This document shows positions 27,207 to 35,038 of a stretch of 64,000 bases of DNA, in pieces. The stretch covers positions 124,001-188,000 of the forward strand of contig NZ_KN293975.1 of assembly GCF_000768555.3 (NCBI RefSeq). Reading direction: 5' to 3'. Source of the stretch: Roseovarius mucosus DSM 17069 (lineage in GTDB: Bacteria > Pseudomonadota > Alphaproteobacteria > Rhodobacterales > Rhodobacteraceae). Under the pieces are notes generated by a model, which was not told the DNA's origin, ran no database searches, and saw only the letters and a list, made by a program, of their open reading frames with translations. Position numbers and translations under genes: made by a program. The stretch's first letter is position 1. The number at the start of each line of letters is the position of its first letter.

Positions 27207-27266
27207 CTATAAAGTGCATAAAATCAAATTATTTCAATCCATAGTGGTGTTTGCTGTCGTTGGCGC

Positions 27267-27524
27267 TTACTGAGTTGGGCGGATCAAAGGGCAAGATCCG
27301 GTCATTCGAACGCGGGTCGGACGTGCTCGAGCCAGGGGCGCGAGCGAGGATGTCCCGCTGCCCGAGGAGCCGACGATGAGGCCGATCTGCCACGGGCGGG
27401 CGGCCAGATCAGCCTCGACCTCGATGCGGAAATCCGCGTCGCCCTCGACGTTGAAGAGGCTGGAGACCCGGGCGGCGCGATAGGTGTCGGGAATGGGGCT
27501 CGCGTGGTGAATGGCGAGCTTCAT
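27267..27524 (-). pseudogene. 5' part of a split ABC-ATPase/GNAT gene
   Basis: The intact N-terminus MKLAIHHASPIPDTYRAARV runs into a degenerate Walker A (GLIVGSSGSGTSSLA; Thr replaces the usual Lys) and then meets out-of-context sequence ending in a stop at 27267. Together with 25697-26470 it formed one ABC-ATPase/GNAT gene. Loss of the P-loop lysine suggests decay after, or independent of, the insertion. The ATG overlaps by 4 bp the stop of an upstream gene of which only the tail survives (27521-27590). Confidence 0.75.
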
Positions 27525-27590
27525 GTCACCACCACGCGGCACTTGAAGCCTTGGCGGCGCAAGCGGCCAAAGGCGTCCACTTGGGCGGCC
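27521..27590 (-). pseudogene. C-terminal remnant of the gene formerly upstream of the ABC-GNAT gene
   Basis: About 22 codons (ending FGRLRRQGFKCRVVVT and TGA) read into the ABC-GNAT start with the ATGA overlap typical of an operon. Everything before it is replaced by the end of the peroxiredoxin gene, so a second recombination border lies at about 27590. Confidence 0.5.
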
Positions 27591-27594
27591 GCCG

Positions 27595-28131
27595 TCAGAC
27601 CGCGCCTGTATATTCTCCGCGCGCCGGGTAGTTGTTCTTGATCGCGAAATCCAGCGCTCCGACGAGTTCCGAGAAATGCGGCCGAACGAAGGGCATGGTC
27701 TGGACCGAACCGTAATAAAGCGACTGTTCCGGTGTGACCATGAAGAGGCCCGGTTCAGAGAAGAGAGCCGGCTCTTCGATCCCGATCGAGGTCTTGCCCC
27801 GCGAGGTCGAGATATACAGCCCCCATTCGCGCGCCTTCGCCAGAGAGAGGTCGTAGGCAAAGCGCAATGTGTCCGCGCCGATCCTGGTGGCCATCTCCCG
27901 GGCGCGATCCTCGCCGTCCGAGCTGACCGCGATCGTGCCGACACCGCGTTCGGCGAAATCGGCGACCCGTTTCTGGAACTCGGTCAGGTAGGTGGCGCAG
28001 ATCGGGCAATGCAGCCCGCGATAGAAACAGATCACGGTGCCGCGGGGCGAGGTCTCGGACGACAGCTCAAAGGTGCCGTGATCGAGCGTCGGAAGCTTCA
28101 GATCCGGGGTTTTCTGGCGGGGAACAAGCAT
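27595..28131 (-). CDS. peroxiredoxin-like family protein (AhpC/TSA fold)
   Basis: A 178-residue thioredoxin-fold protein of the AhpC/TSA peroxiredoxin-like group. LVPRQKTPDLKLPTLDHGTF leads into the active-site segment TVICFYRGLHCPICATYL, with two cysteines spaced CPIC. TIAVSSDGEDRAREMATRI and RPHFSELVGALDFAI follow. It likely reduces peroxides or disulfides. Met at 28131 is chosen because GGAGAG lies 7 bp upstream; an ATG five codons earlier lacks a site. It is divergent from an AraC regulator, its probable controller. Its 3' end abuts gene remnants, so this block seems recombined in. Confidence 0.8.
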   Translation of the reverse strand: MLVPRQKTPDLKLPTLDHGTFELSSETSPRGTVICFYRGLHCPICATYLTEFQKRVADFAERGVGTIAVSSDGEDRAREMATRIGADTLRFAYDLSLAKAREWGLYISTSRGKTSIGIEEPALFSEPGLFMVTPEQSLYYGSVQTMPFVRPHFSELVGALDFAIKNNYPARGEYTGAV

Positions 28132-28218
28132 CAGGTGTCTCTCCATTAGGAAGGTTGCGCCCTCTCAGTATCAGACTTATGATCATCAAAATCCTGAAAA
28201 TCAGACCGAAAAACCCAG

Positions 28219-28995
28219 ATGGAACGATACGACCGACTTACGACCCTGATCGACAGGTTCAAGCTGGCTGTGAGGCCAGCGCTGGCGGAAAACGCGAACC
28301 TGGTTGTCTGCACGGCCCCCGACGGCACACCGCACCAGGCGTGCTTTCGGACGCGCGGCACCGGTTTGCCAACGAATGAGGCCCCGGTCCTCTTTTGGGC
28401 GCTCGTCGATTGGAGCGGTGCGCAAAATCCCTTTCTGACCGCGCTTCCCGAAACGGTCGCGATTGATCTGCAGCGTGATCCGGACAGCATTGGACTGGTG
28501 CGAATGATGCAATCCGAGATCATCGGGCAACGATGCGGCGTGGACTCCGTGTTGAGCCGTCTTGGCGAAGTGCTGATCGTGCGGATGATGCGTGCGCAGA
28601 TCGAGGCCGGACACACACGACCCGGACTTCTCGCCGGCCTCTCGGATCAGCGCCTGAGCCGGGCCATCGTCGCGATGCACGACCGTCCGGGGCAGGCGTG
28701 GCGCAACGAGGATCTCGCGCTGCTCGCCGGCATGTCCCTGAGCCGGTTCGCCGAGAGGTTTTTGGCGGAAGTGGGCGAACCACCAGCCTCTTATCTTCGG
28801 CGCTGGCGGCTGACATTGGCGCGGCAAGACATCGCGAAAGGACACCGGGTCGACGTGGTTGCGCGACGCTATGGTTTCTCGTCAGTGGAGGGATTTTCAA
28901 GGGCGTTCAGAAAGCACCACGGCGAGACGCCGATCGCGCTGCGGCGTGCACAAGGCGCATATACGAAGAACGAGCGTCCGGTTTTGAAGGATTGA
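28219..28995 (+). CDS. AraC family transcriptional regulator (cupin_6 type)
   Basis: A 258-residue regulator with an N-terminal AraC-binding-like domain (NANLVVCTAPDGTPHQACFR) and a C-terminal double helix-turn-helix: WRNEDLALLAGMSLSRFAER and VDVVARRYGFSSVEGFSRAF, ending in RKHHGETPIALRR. It is divergent from the peroxiredoxin-like gene with an 87 bp spacer, which suggests local control. That spacer has ATCAGAC twice, 30 bp apart (28170 and 28200), as expected for an AraC-type direct-repeat site. Confidence 0.88.
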   Translation: MERYDRLTTLIDRFKLAVRPALAENANLVVCTAPDGTPHQACFRTRGTGLPTNEAPVLFWALVDWSGAQNPFLTALPETVAIDLQRDPDSIGLVRMMQSEIIGQRCGVDSVLSRLGEVLIVRMMRAQIEAGHTRPGLLAGLSDQRLSRAIVAMHDRPGQAWRNEDLALLAGMSLSRFAERFLAEVGEPPASYLRRWRLTLARQDIAKGHRVDVVARRYGFSSVEGFSRAFRKHHGETPIALRRAQGAYTKNERPVLKD

Positions 28996-29021
28996 CAAAA
29001 TTAGGACAATCGTCCTAAATT
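28992..29021 (+). promoter_or_regulatory. promoter with embedded TetR-type operator
   Basis: TTGACA (28992-28997) and TAAATT (29016-29021) are 18 bp apart. Between and into the -10 lies the perfect dyad TTAGGAC-AATC-GTCCTAA (29001-29018). Its place makes it a repressor site for autoregulation of the tetR-yciI-tag operon that starts at 29077. Confidence 0.7.
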
Positions 29022-29061
29022 TTATCTGACCTTATCTGACCTTATCTGACCTTATCTGACC
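29022..29061. repeat. four tandem copies of a 10 bp repeat in the tetR leader
   Basis: TTATCTGACC is repeated four times without change between the promoter and the tetR ribosome site. Perfect short tandem repeats in a 5' leader can change copy number by slippage and so alter expression. Confidence 0.9.
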
Positions 29062-29076
29062 TTCAGGCAGGTGCCC

Positions 29077-29649
29077 ATGACCCGAACCAAGACGCGTGAC
29101 CTTATCGAGCAAAAAGCGGACGACCTGTTCTATGAGAATGGGTTCGAGGCGACATCCTTCGCGGATATTGCGGATGCGGTCGGGATTTCGCGGGGCAACT
29201 TCTACCACCACTTCAAATCCAAACACGACATCCTTGACGCCGTCATCGACCGGAGGCTGGCAAAGACGGCGCGCATGCTCGAGAGTTGGGACGCCGACAA
29301 ATTGCCCCAGGCGCGCATCTTGTCCTTCATTCGCATCCTGCTGACCAACCAGACCAGGATCATGGCCTTTGGCTGTCCCGTGGGTACGCTCACGACAGAA
29401 CTTGCAAAACTTGATCACGTCGCGCAATCGCGTGCCGCCGAGGTATTTACCCTGTTTCGGGATTGGCTCGCCGACCAATTTCATGCGTTGGGCCATGGCG
29501 ACGAGTCCGTATCTCTTGCACTCCACCTTCTTGGGCGTTCGCAGGGCATTGCGGTCATGGCCTCTGCCTATCGTGATGAAACCTATCTGCGGGCCGAAGT
29601 GGCCGCACTTGAAGACTGGCTCGATACTGTCACGACAAAACATCGCTGA
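29077..29649 (+). CDS. TetR family transcriptional regulator
   Basis: A 190-residue repressor. The N-terminal HTH reads DLFYENGFEATSFADIADAV then GISRGNFYHHFKSKHDILDAV, and the C-terminal ligand domain includes RIMAFGCPVGTLTTELAK, as in regulators related to AcuR/NemR-like groups. ATG at 29077 follows GGCAGG; an in-frame GTG two codons earlier is also possible. The perfect dyad in its promoter is its probable own operator. It is followed by yciI-like (11 bp) and tag (3 bp) genes, so these are likely its targets. The inducer is unknown. Confidence 0.88.
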   Translation: MTRTKTRDLIEQKADDLFYENGFEATSFADIADAVGISRGNFYHHFKSKHDILDAVIDRRLAKTARMLESWDADKLPQARILSFIRILLTNQTRIMAFGCPVGTLTTELAKLDHVAQSRAAEVFTLFRDWLADQFHALGHGDESVSLALHLLGRSQGIAVMASAYRDETYLRAEVAALEDWLDTVTTKHR

Positions 29650-29659
29650 AAGGCTAACC

Positions 29660-29947
29660 ATGTTCATTATCCTGCTCAAGTTCTCCGCGAACAAAGCCGC
29701 CGCCAAAGACTTTATGGCGGGACACAACCAATGGATTGCAAACGGTTTTGCCGACGGTGTTTTTCAATGCGTTGGCTCGTTGACGCCCGAAGGGGGCGGC
29801 GCGATCCTGGCTATCGGCGAAAGCCGTGGGGAGGTTGAGAAACGCGTGAAGGCCGATCCATTCGTCATCAACGACGTCGTCACCGCCGAATTCATTGAAG
29901 TGGACGTCAAAAAGACGGCACCGGGCCTCGACGCCTTGAAAGGCTGA
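29660..29947 (+). CDS. YciI-like domain protein
   Basis: A 95-residue protein of the YCII/dimeric alpha-beta barrel type: MFIILLKFSANKAAAKDFMA, a His-containing GHNQWIANGF, GGGAILAIGES, and the closing ADPFVINDVVTAEFIEVDV. Members bind small ligands or act as minor enzymes, with no general function established. It is the second gene of the tetR operon and ends 3 bp before the tag start, so it is co-transcribed. Confidence 0.8.
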   Translation: MFIILLKFSANKAAAKDFMAGHNQWIANGFADGVFQCVGSLTPEGGGAILAIGESRGEVEKRVKADPFVINDVVTAEFIEVDVKKTAPGLDALKG

Positions 29948-29950
29948 GCG

Positions 29951-30562
29951 ATGGAGAAGTTGGTCACAGGGCCGGATGGCCAGCCTCGTTGTCGCTGGTG
30001 CAATGCTGCGCCCGAATTTCTCGACTATCATGATACCGAATGGGGCTTTCCGATTTCTGATGACATTCGGCTGTTTGAAAAGCTCTGCCTTGAGAGTTTT
30101 CAGTCCGGCCTGAGCTGGCGCACGATCCTGAACAAACGCGAGAATTTTCGCGCGGCTTTTGCCGGTTTCGACTACACGAAAATAGCGGCCTTCGGGGATG
30201 CGGACCGGGCGCGCCTGATGGCGGACACAGGGATTGTCCGAAACAAGAGCAAGATCGAGGCGACCATCAACAACGCGCAGCGTATGGAGGAACTGGTCGA
30301 GAAAGAAGGTTCGCTTGCGGCATTCGTTTGGCGGTTTGAACCCGCACCAGATACCCTTGCGGAGCCCCAGACCATGTCGACCTCCGCCGCCTCGCGCGCT
30401 TTGGCAAAGGAACTGAAAAGGCGGGGCTGGAAATTCCTGGGACCCACGACGATTTTTGCGTTCATGCAGGCGACTGGACTCATGAACGATCATGCGGAGG
30501 GGTGCGTCATTCGCGACAAGGTGGAGCGGGCAAGACATGGATTTGTAAGGCCGCCTTGTTGA
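29951..30562 (+). CDS. tag: DNA-3-methyladenine glycosylase I
   Basis: A 203-residue Tag-type glycosylase that removes 3-methyladenine from alkylated DNA. The family marks are RCRWCNAAPEFLDYHDTEWG, LCLESFQSGLSWRTILNKRE (helix-hairpin), and the zinc site built from the N-terminal Cys and His with the C-terminal NDHAEGC. FMQATGLMNDH closes the domain. It is the last gene of the tetR-yciI-tag unit; coupling to a TetR rather than Ada suggests response to some chemical signal. The C-terminus is slightly extended. Confidence 0.93.
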   Translation: MEKLVTGPDGQPRCRWCNAAPEFLDYHDTEWGFPISDDIRLFEKLCLESFQSGLSWRTILNKRENFRAAFAGFDYTKIAAFGDADRARLMADTGIVRNKSKIEATINNAQRMEELVEKEGSLAAFVWRFEPAPDTLAEPQTMSTSAASRALAKELKRRGWKFLGPTTIFAFMQATGLMNDHAEGCVIRDKVERARHGFVRPPC

Positions 30563-30676
30563 GGATCGCCACAGAGTAGAGGTGGGCTCAATCCAGCCTT
30601 GCACCGAAGATCAGGGGGCAGCATTCGGCGCAGGTGCAACGCCCCTGCAACACCCGCCCCCCCCCGCACGTCACGG

Positions 30677-30705
30677 AAAAGGCCGCCGGGCTGATCCCGG
30701 CGGCC
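30677..30705 (-). terminator. rho-independent terminator of the L,D-transpeptidase gene
   Basis: GGCCGCCGGG (30681-30690), loop of 5, CCCGGCGGCC (30696-30705). Read on the minus strand the stem is followed by TTTT, 52 bp beyond the L,D-transpeptidase stop. Confidence 0.8.
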
Positions 30706-30757
30706 TCTGGGGTCTATGTGCGGCGGGCTGCGATTGGGACACGCTGGCCCGATCCAC

Positions 30758-31318
30758 TCAGAGCAAGAGCACCTGCGTGCCGACCTCGACCTTGGCGAAG
30801 AGTTCCTCGATATGCTCGTTATAGAGGCCGATGCAGCCCGAAGAGGATTGCCGCCCGATCTTGCGGGTGTCGTGGGTGCCGTGGACGAGATAGGCGGGCC
30901 AGCTGAGGTAGAGCGCATGGGTGCCCAGCGGGTTGCCGGGGCCGGGGGGCATATAGGCGGGCAGGGTAGGATCGCGTTCGCGCATGGATTGGGTCGGTGT
31001 CCAGTCGGGGCCGACGCGCTTGCGCACGATCTCTGTATAGCCGCGGCGCGTGAGGTCCTCGGTCATCGGCACGGAGGAGGGATATAGCGCGTAGGTCTCG
31101 CCATCCGGTCCCCAGTAATGCAGCGCGCGGCTGTCGATATCGGCCAAGAGAGCGCCCTTGCCCAAACTGTCGAAATGGTCGCGCCAGTCGCGGGTGACAA
31201 AGGCGGACGCGTTGCGGCGGTTAGTGGTCTCGGGTTCGGCGCGCAGGATACCGGGGGTTGCAAGGGCTGCAACGCCGGTGGCTATGGCATGGCGGCGGGT
31301 CAGAAGGCCGGGTTTCAC
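30758..31318 (-). CDS. L,D-transpeptidase (YkuD domain)
   Basis: A 186-residue exported enzyme that forms 3-3 peptidoglycan cross-links or anchors proteins to the wall. The N-terminus has a twin-arginine-like signal (LTRRHAIATGVAAL). The YkuD active site is complete: YLVHGTHDTRKIGRQSSSGC with the catalytic His and Cys, then IGLYNEHIEELFAKV. The central YMPPGPGNPLGTHALYLSW is the typical substrate loop. Monocistronic, with a terminator downstream and no neighbours of related role. Confidence 0.9.
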   Translation of the reverse strand: MKPGLLTRRHAIATGVAALATPGILRAEPETTNRRNASAFVTRDWRDHFDSLGKGALLADIDSRALHYWGPDGETYALYPSSVPMTEDLTRRGYTEIVRKRVGPDWTPTQSMRERDPTLPAYMPPGPGNPLGTHALYLSWPAYLVHGTHDTRKIGRQSSSGCIGLYNEHIEELFAKVEVGTQVLLL

Positions 31319-31549
31319 GGGATTTCATCCTCTCTGTGGTGACTGCTGCACGCTACTTAAGGAGGATGGCGGCAAAAGCGAAGAGCTGCGGGGGCGGATA
31401 CCCGGACACGCTCACGGGATTGTCATCATGGAGAGCTTTTTGATGTCGCCATGCCATTCGCCCCAAGATTGCGCGACAGGCGGTTTTATGGTCTCTTGCC
31501 AAGATAAGGCGCTTTGATTTCAGCATACATATTTCAAGGGGGCATTGCG

Positions 31550-32410
31550 ATGCCAGAGGAACACCGGGTTGCCGTGGCGGTCATTCACGGCATGGGCAGC
31601 CAAGGCGACCGGCCGCAGGCGGCCAATGCCGTCAGCTTTTCCCGCGATCTTTACGCGGGCTTGCGCAAGCGGATGGGGGCTACGCGCTTTGACACCTTGG
31701 TCGGATGGCGCGAGATTTTCTGGTCGGACATCCTGCAAGAGCGGCAACAGCAGTATATGGATGAGGCATTGGCGGGCGAGGCCAACTGGATGGCTTGGCG
31801 GGATTTCGTGATGCACCGGCTGGCCGATGCTGCCTCTTACCGGTGGGAGAAGGGCGATCACGCCTATGTCTATCCGGAGGTCCATGCCCGCGTGTCGAAC
31901 GCCATCGCGCATCTGGAAGGGGTGACGGGGGGCCGCGCGCCGCTGATCGTGCTGGCGCATTCGCTGGGCGGGCACATCATCTCGAACCATATCTGGGATT
32001 TGCAGAAGGGGCACACCACCGCCCCCACCCCGTTTCAGCGGTTCGAGACCATGGCGGGAGTGATCACCTTTGGCTGTAATATCCCGGTCTTTACGTTCAG
32101 TTGCAGGCCCGGAGAGGTCAAGGCCATCGACCGTCCCGGCACCGCCATTCCGGCGGGCAAATGGTTCAAGCCGTGGTGGATCAACCTCAATAGTCGCAAT
32201 GACATTCTGGGAATGCCTCTGGCGGGGGCAGGCGGGGGTTATGCGGCGCTGAAAGAGCGCGGAGAGTTGCGGGATCGCTGGATCAGCGCGGGCAATGCGC
32301 TGAGCGCGTGGAACCCGCTGTCGCATAATGCCTATTGGGCGGATTCCGATGTCCACGGCTCGGTCGCGGCGATGATCGAACAGGCGATGCAGATCGGGCC
32401 GGTGGGATAA
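31550..32410 (+). CDS. alpha/beta hydrolase-like protein
   Basis: A 286-residue protein with an alpha/beta-hydrolase layout: an early VAVAVIHGMGSQGDR oxyanion loop, and the nucleophile elbow LIVLAHSLGGHIISNHIW with Ser. A Trp-rich middle (GWREIFWSDILQERQ) and the C-terminal HNAYWADSDVHGSV, with a possible catalytic His, follow. No signal peptide. The Met at 31550 is chosen for the AAGGGGG ribosome site upstream. It converges on mmsA with a shared terminator. Substrate unknown; lipase-like or esterase activity is only a guess. Confidence 0.75.
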   Translation: MPEEHRVAVAVIHGMGSQGDRPQAANAVSFSRDLYAGLRKRMGATRFDTLVGWREIFWSDILQERQQQYMDEALAGEANWMAWRDFVMHRLADAASYRWEKGDHAYVYPEVHARVSNAIAHLEGVTGGRAPLIVLAHSLGGHIISNHIWDLQKGHTTAPTPFQRFETMAGVITFGCNIPVFTFSCRPGEVKAIDRPGTAIPAGKWFKPWWINLNSRNDILGMPLAGAGGGYAALKERGELRDRWISAGNALSAWNPLSHNAYWADSDVHGSVAAMIEQAMQIGPVG

Positions 32411-32424
32411 CGGGTGAGGTCATG

Positions 32425-32452
32425 AAAAAGGCCCCGGCGTGATGCCGGGGCC
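32425..32452. terminator. bidirectional terminator between hydrolase and mmsA
   Basis: GGCCCCGGC-GTGAT-GCCGGGGCC (32430-32452) is preceded by AAAAA on the + strand, which reads as T5 after the stem for mmsA transcription. It sits between two convergent genes. Confidence 0.8.
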
Positions 32453-32477
32453 CTGAGCCGTGAGTGGTGGTTGAGGA

Positions 32478-33977
32478 TCAATCCATCGGCTTGAAATTGA
32501 ACTCGCCGCCTTCCTTGATGCCGGACGGCCAGCGGGCGGTCACGGTCTTGGTGCGGGTGTAGAATTTGAACGAATCCGGACCGTGCTGGTTGAGATCGCC
32601 AAAGCCGGATTTCTTCCAGCCGCCGAAGGTGTGATAGGCCAGCGGCACGGGGATGGGCACGTTGATGCCGACCATGCCGATATTGATACGGGCCGCGAAA
32701 TCGCGCGCGGCGTCGCCGTCGCGGGTAAAGATCGCGGTGCCATTGCCGTATTCGTGGTCCATCGCCAGCTTCAGGGCCTCTTCGTAAGAGCCTGCGCGCA
32801 CGGTCGAGAGCACGGGGCCAAAGATTTCCTGCGTGTAGATGTCCATATCGGGTGTCACGTGGTCAAAGAGATGCGGCCCGACAAAGAAGCCATCCTCATA
32901 GCCCTGCAATTTGAAATCGCGCCCGTCGACCACGAGTTTGGCACCCTGTGCGATGCCTGTCTCGACAAGTCCGAGAATGCGGGCTTTGGCCTCGGCGGTC
33001 ACGACCGGGCCGTAATCCACGTCATTGCCAGCGGTGTAGGGCCCCACCTTCAGCTTTTCGATGCGCGGCACCAGCTTTTCGATCAGGCGGTCGGCGGTTT
33101 CATCGCCCACCGGAACCGCGACCGAAATCGCCATGCAGCGTTCGCCCGCCGCGCCATAGCCTGCGCCAACCAGCGCATCGGCGGCCTGATCCATATCGGC
33201 ATCGGGCATGATGATCATGTGGTTCTTGGCACCGCCAAAGCACTGCACGCGCTTGCCGTTGGAGCAGCCGCGCCCGTAGATGTATTGTGCAATCGGGGTC
33301 GAGCCGACAAAGCCGATGGACTGGATCACCTCGTGATCGAGGATCGCGTCCACGGCCACCTTGTCGCCGTTGACGACCTGCAGGATGCCTTTGGGCAGAC
33401 CTGCCTCTTCCATCAGTTCGGCCAGCATCAGCGGCACGGAGGGGTCACGCTCGGACGGCTTGAGGATGAAGGCGTTGCCACAGGCCAGAGCCGGGGCGAA
33501 CATCCACATCGGGATCATGGCCGGAAAGTTGAAAGGCGTGATACCTGCCGTCACGCCAAGCGGCTGACGCATGGAATAGATGTCGATGCCGGGGCCCGCG
33601 CCATCGGTGAATTCACCCTTGAGCATTTGCGGCGCGCCGATGCAGTATTCGACCACTTCGAGGCCGCGCTGAATGTCGCCCTTGGCATCGGGGAAGGTCT
33701 TGCCGTGTTCGCGGCTGAGCGCCTCGGCCAACTTGTCCATATCGCGGTTGAGCAGGCGGACGAATTCCATCATCACGCGGGCGCGGCGCTGTGGGTTGGT
33801 GGCGGCCCATGCGGGCTGGGCGGCCTGTGCCGCGGCGACGGCGGCATCCATTTCTTCGACGCTCGCGAGCGGGCATTTGGCCTGCACTTCGCCGGTTGCG
33901 GGGTTGAACACATCTGCAAAGCGCCCGGAAGTGCCCTTGACGTGTTGACCGTTGATATAATGAGTAAGCTCTTGCAT
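32478..33977 (-). CDS. mmsA: methylmalonate-semialdehyde dehydrogenase (CoA-acylating)
   Basis: A 499-residue CoA-dependent ALDH that converts methylmalonate semialdehyde to propionyl-CoA, the last step of valine (and thymine) breakdown. MmsA signatures are SREHGKTFPDAKGDIQRGLE, ITPFNFPAMIPMWMFAPAL, GAKNHMIIMPDADMD, and the catalytic Cys in GYGAAGERCMAISV. GGAGGAGG precedes the start MQELTHYING. It lies divergent from a LysR gene. The rest of the pathway (acyl-CoA dehydrogenase, hydrolase, mmsB) is 10 kb away across the variable region. Confidence 0.95.
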   Translation of the reverse strand: MQELTHYINGQHVKGTSGRFADVFNPATGEVQAKCPLASVEEMDAAVAAAQAAQPAWAATNPQRRARVMMEFVRLLNRDMDKLAEALSREHGKTFPDAKGDIQRGLEVVEYCIGAPQMLKGEFTDGAGPGIDIYSMRQPLGVTAGITPFNFPAMIPMWMFAPALACGNAFILKPSERDPSVPLMLAELMEEAGLPKGILQVVNGDKVAVDAILDHEVIQSIGFVGSTPIAQYIYGRGCSNGKRVQCFGGAKNHMIIMPDADMDQAADALVGAGYGAAGERCMAISVAVPVGDETADRLIEKLVPRIEKLKVGPYTAGNDVDYGPVVTAEAKARILGLVETGIAQGAKLVVDGRDFKLQGYEDGFFVGPHLFDHVTPDMDIYTQEIFGPVLSTVRAGSYEEALKLAMDHEYGNGTAIFTRDGDAARDFAARINIGMVGINVPIPVPLAYHTFGGWKKSGFGDLNQHGPDSFKFYTRTKTVTARWPSGIKEGGEFNFKPMD

Positions 33978-34054
33978 CGGGATTCCTCCTCCTTGGTTGG
34001 CGGCAGGGTAGTCTTGCAAAACTCCTGCGGAAAGAGGCAATGTTCCAAAAGTGA

Positions 34055-34070
34055 TTTGCATTTCTGCAAA
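34055..34070. promoter_or_regulatory. LysR-type operator between mmsA and lysR
   Basis: TTTGCA-TTTC-TGCAAA is a perfect 6-4-6 dyad in the 104 bp divergent spacer, with a related TTGCAAA at 34014-34020 nearer mmsA. Paired recognition and activation sites are usual for LysR regulators. Confidence 0.55.
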
Positions 34071-34081
34071 GGGGGCCGGGA

Positions 34082-34978
34082 ATGACGCCGCATTGGGACG
34101 ATATTCGCATATTCCTCGCAGTTGCCCGCTCCGAGAGCCTGTCGGGGGCGGGGCGGATATTGCGAATTGATCCGGCGACGGTCGGGCGGCGCATTGCGCG
34201 GCTGGAGGAAGAGCTGGGCGCGCCCCTTTTTGCCAAATCGCCCACGGGGTATGTTTTGAGCGAGGCGGGGCAACGGTTGATGGGGCCGGCGCTGCGGGCG
34301 GAAACCGCCATGCAGGAGGCCGCTGAAGAAATGGCCGGGCAGGCGGGGGGAATCGCGGGGCAGATCCGCATCGGTGCGCCGGATGGCTGCGCCAATTTCC
34401 TGTTGCCGCAGGTCTGCGCCGCGATTGGCGCGCAAAACCCGGATCTGGAGATTCAGATCGTGGCGCTGCCGCGCGTCTTTAACCTGACCCGGCGCGAGGC
34501 GGATATGGTGATCGCGGTGAGCCCGCCCACGGCGGGACGGCTGACGGTGCAGAAGATCACCGATTACCGGCTGCATCTGGCGGCGACAGCGCGCTATCTT
34601 CGGTCGCATCCCCCGATTTCGACGCTGGCGGACCTGCGCGCGCATCGGATGGTGGGCTATATCCCCGATATGATCTTTGACAAGGAACTGGACTATCTGA
34701 GCGAGGCGGGGATCGAGCGTGTCGGCCTTGCGTCGAATTCGGTGTCGGTGCAGCTCAATTGGGTGCGGCAGGGGGGCGGGATCGGGGTGTTGCACGATTT
34801 CTCACTGCCTTGGGCGCGGGGGCTGCAAAAGGTGCTGCCCGCGCAATTTTCGCTCACCCGCAGCTTTTATCTGGTGCGCCATGCCGATGATCGGCGGCTG
34901 GAACGGCAGAACCGTTTCGCCACGGCGCTGGTCGAGGGGCTGCGCCAAGAGGTGCAGGCCCTGGAGGCGCGCACTTGA
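34082..34978 (+). CDS. LysR family transcriptional regulator, probable mmsA regulator
   Basis: A 298-residue regulator. The N-terminal HTH is WDDIRIFLAVARSESLSGAG then ILRIDPATVGRRIARLEEEL; the C-terminal effector domain starts around GQIRIGAPDGCANFLLPQV. Divergent placement from mmsA with a shared 104 bp spacer holding a dyad site indicates that it controls mmsA, perhaps in response to a valine-pathway intermediate. CBS and coaD genes follow in the same direction but have their own ribosome sites. Confidence 0.88.
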   Translation: MTPHWDDIRIFLAVARSESLSGAGRILRIDPATVGRRIARLEEELGAPLFAKSPTGYVLSEAGQRLMGPALRAETAMQEAAEEMAGQAGGIAGQIRIGAPDGCANFLLPQVCAAIGAQNPDLEIQIVALPRVFNLTRREADMVIAVSPPTAGRLTVQKITDYRLHLAATARYLRSHPPISTLADLRAHRMVGYIPDMIFDKELDYLSEAGIERVGLASNSVSVQLNWVRQGGGIGVLHDFSLPWARGLQKVLPAQFSLTRSFYLVRHADDRRLERQNRFATALVEGLRQEVQALEART

Positions 34979-35038
34979 CAGAAATTTTATTATAGATCAC
35001 GCTGATTTAATGGACATATTCTTGCGGAGGGCCGTGTC

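Noticed and set aside
26465..27270. Insertion sequence splitting the ABC-GNAT gene
   Set aside because: No transposase-like frame and no terminal inverted repeats at the borders; the cargo is a Vap-like protein and a short frame.
31319..31549. Regulatory RNA or small gene between the L,D-transpeptidase and hydrolase genes
   Set aside because: No stable hairpin, promoter pair or coding frame stands out.
22310..32477. Prophage or integrative element
   Set aside because: No integrase, structural phage gene, tRNA target or flanking direct repeats could be found; the region looks like an accumulation of small modules.
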